Positions 39,358 through 40,800 of a DNA stretch of 40,800 nt are shown here, one piece after another. The stretch covers positions 1 through 40,800 of the forward strand of contig CAJCJD010000066.1 of assembly GCA_903970555.1 (NCBI GenBank). The letters are read 5' to 3'. The notes under the pieces were generated by a model, which made no database searches, had not been told where the DNA came from, and saw nothing but the letters and a program-made list of their open reading frames with translations. Origin of the DNA: Vulcanimicrobiota bacterium. GTDB lineage: Bacteria > Pseudomonadota > Gammaproteobacteria > Xanthomonadales > Rhodanobacteraceae. Within the stretch, counting starts at the first letter, position 1. Every line of letters starts with the position of its first letter. The position numbers and the translations under genes are program-made.

Positions 39358-40239
39358 TCAACTTTCCCAATATGCCTTGAGCGCAGACGTGAAGGTCGGA
39401 AAGTTCGCCGTAGGCCAGCACACGGATGAATTGTCCCGTACAAGCCAATATAAATCATTGGCGCAGGCGAGCTTCGACACGTCGGCATTCACGATCCAGT
39501 TGTAGCAGGCTACGAACATATCGCCGTAGTTGCCGGTGAATTTGTCGATCGGGACATTCCAGAGCATTCCCTCAATGAAATATGAGGACGCAATGCCATC
39601 GGCGAGGTAGCCTTTCTCAATCATTGTGTTCCGCATGTTCTTGAATATCCGAACCATCGGCTTGAAATTGCTGTTGGTCGCTTGATGCTTCGAAGTGCAA
39701 TTTGCCGAGTGCTGCTTTGGGAAATTGTCGATGCGATTCCCGCCGGAGAAGAATGCCACGCCTTCATGGTAACGAACGTTGCCGGGCTCGTAGGCAATAT
39801 AGCGACGGAATTCCTGGCAGATGAGAATGTCCGCGTTGCGGCGTCCATTATTGCCGGGCACAAACACGGCCTTCTTTCCGACTTGGACGCCATTGTAGAG
39901 GCGCTTGATGTAACCCTCGGCGTGCGCCTTGAATTGGTCGTAGCCGTACTGCACGCCACCTCCCGATGCGCGTTCGTAGTTCGCCCTGTGCTCCGGCGAC
40001 AGTTGGCTGAGATCGTAGTAGTAGGCGCCTGTGTGCTTGAGCACGATGTCCACGTCGCTGTCCGCGTAGATGTTCGTGTCATTACCGTAGGAACCTTGGA
40101 GGAAAACTTCAGTATTGGCTATCGGATACGGCGCGCTCGCATCGAGCAAGTGCCCGCGCATGGTGTTGTAGGTGCCAGTGAACTGACCCGTGGAGCCTTG
40201 CTTCGCCCACGTCTCAAGCTGCCTCTCCGCAATCGCCAC
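39358..40239 (-). CDS. CBASS CD-NTase (cyclic oligonucleotide synthase)
   Basis: Nucleotidyltransferase of 293 residues that makes a cyclic nucleotide signal when phage infection is sensed. Pol-beta-type active site: FLQGSYGNDTNIYADSDVDIVL with Gly49-Ser50 and the metal Asp62 and Asp64; third Asp137 in RRNADILIC. N-terminus AERQLETWAKQGSTGQF and the NSNFKPMVRIFKNMRN helix are typical of defence CD-NTases. GTG start with AGGA 7 bases upstream, 9 bases after the phospholipase stop codon, so both form one operon. The clade and hence the product (cGAMP, cUMP-type or other) cannot be fixed here. No Cap2/Cap3 genes follow downstream. Confidence 0.9.
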   Translation of the reverse strand: MAIAERQLETWAKQGSTGQFTGTYNTMRGHLLDASAPYPIANTEVFLQGSYGNDTNIYADSDVDIVLKHTGAYYYDLSQLSPEHRANYERASGGGVQYGYDQFKAHAEGYIKRLYNGVQVGKKAVFVPGNNGRRNADILICQEFRRYIAYEPGNVRYHEGVAFFSGGNRIDNFPKQHSANCTSKHQATNSNFKPMVRIFKNMRNTMIEKGYLADGIASSYFIEGMLWNVPIDKFTGNYGDMFVACYNWIVNADVSKLACANDLYWLVRDNSSVCWPTANFPTFTSALKAYWES

Positions 40240-40248
40240 CGTACTATC

Positions 40249-40800
40249 CTACAGCAAAAATTTCTTCAAATCGGCTTCCACATCACGGGCTGAATCCCGC
40301 CCGCGCTGCCACAGCAGTCCGAGCTTCGCCATGTCCACCTCAAGCATGTCTGTTGCGAGGTCTGGCTGCGTATATTTGTTGTGAATACGGATGGTCGGCA
40401 CCTCGCGGAAAAGGACTTTGCGGAGTTGGTCCATAGATTGCGTGCTTATCTCAAGCGTCTTCTGGAGGAATTTCATCGTGGGGAGCTTGCTGGCCCACTT
40501 CCGCACGCTCCAGGCGGGAAGCTTCGGCGGCGGATACTCGCCGACCCCGATGCTCACCACCCGCACGTCCTTCCGGACAAAGCCGAGCGATTCCGTAGCG
40601 TCCGCGATAGCATATAGGGTCGGGTTGTTCGCGACGAAGCCGCCGTCCCGGACCTCGATGCGCTCGCCGCGTGCCGTCGTCACGAACTTTTTCGTGAAAA
40701 ACGGATATGCCGAGCAAGACCCTATAACCGCGTCCCCGATAGTGCAGCCGAAGCCCGGCTCGAAAGTCGCCTTGCCGGAGAAAGCTTGCGCGACATTCGT
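40249..40800 (-). CDS. CBASS patatin-like phospholipase effector (partial)
   Basis: Carboxy-terminal 183 residues of a patatin-like phospholipase; the N-terminal part with the GXSXG serine lies beyond the window. The catalytic-Asp motif DGG is visible in EVRDGGFVANNPTLYAI, preceded by SCSAYPFFTKKF, as in CapV/CapE effectors. In CBASS the CD-NTase product binds this enzyme, which then degrades the inner membrane and kills the infected cell. Adjacent to and upstream of the CD-NTase in the usual effector-synthase order. Whether accessory genes lie further upstream is unknown. Confidence 0.9.
   Translation of the reverse strand, partial: TNVAQAFSGKATFEPGFGCTIGDAVIGSCSAYPFFTKKFVTTARGERIEVRDGGFVANNPTLYAIADATESLGFVRKDVRVVSIGVGEYPPPKLPAWSVRKWASKLPTMKFLQKTLEISTQSMDQLRKVLFREVPTIRIHNKYTQPDLATDMLEVDMAKLGLLWQRGRDSARDVEADLKKFLL

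Overview
The window looks like chromosomal DNA from a plant- or soil-associated gammaproteobacterium of the Lysobacterales (Xanthomonadales), most likely Rhodanobacteraceae (Dyella, Luteibacter or Rhodanobacter-like). Reasons: a xylan-use locus with a TonB receptor and a LacI-type regulator, operators that match the xyl-box known from Xanthomonas, high GC coding sequence, and the guaA/tadA-like junction near the right end. The genus is inference.

Layout. (1) 1-14.6 kb is a xylose/xylan regulon: a TonB receptor (cut by the left edge), xylB-xylA-xylE, a LacI-family repressor, a CE20-like acetyl esterase, a GH10 xylanase, a GPH-family xyloside symporter, a GH43 glycosidase, an aldose 1-epimerase and an aquaglyceroporin. 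Four good and one weak copy of TGGTAGCGYTAMCA sit in front of the receptor, xylB, the repressor/esterase pair and the xylanase/symporter pair, so the cluster can be read as one regulon. (2) 14.7-20.3 kb holds a secreted cupin, a secreted DUF1080 (3-keto-glycoside hydrolase type) protein and a three-gene membrane dehydrogenase (Tat-exported small subunit, GMC flavoprotein, triheme cytochrome c). Together they suggest periplasmic sugar oxidation. (3) 20.4-24.5 kb is a glpD-glpF-glpK glycerol operon; its GlpF is a close paralogue of the porin in region 1. (4) 25-28.7 kb has a VOC protein, a GAF-GGDEF diguanylate cyclase and a divergent tetR/SDR pair around a long inverted repeat. (5) 28.8-33.5 kb is an encapsulin nanocompartment: a DyP peroxidase with a C-terminal loading peptide, the shell protein, then a 65-residue protein of unknown function; a YdeP/FdhF-like molybdoenzyme lies upstream. 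(6) 34-39 kb carries a GT-C glycosyltransferase, a CHAD protein, a Rossmann oxidoreductase, a Sir2 deacylase and tadA. (7) From about 39.1 kb to the right edge is probably mobile DNA: a CBASS anti-phage pair (CD-NTase and patatin phospholipase). It is separated from tadA by an 18-bp sequence identical to what the last codons of guaA would encode (TIEWE-stop), the usual footprint of an element integrated in guaA.

The most interesting points are the probable guaA-integrated defence island, the encapsulin operon with an unexplained third gene, the assembled xyl-box regulon, and the pairing of a GMC/triheme dehydrogenase with a DUF1080 hydrolase. No rRNA, tRNA, CRISPR array or complete insertion sequence was seen.
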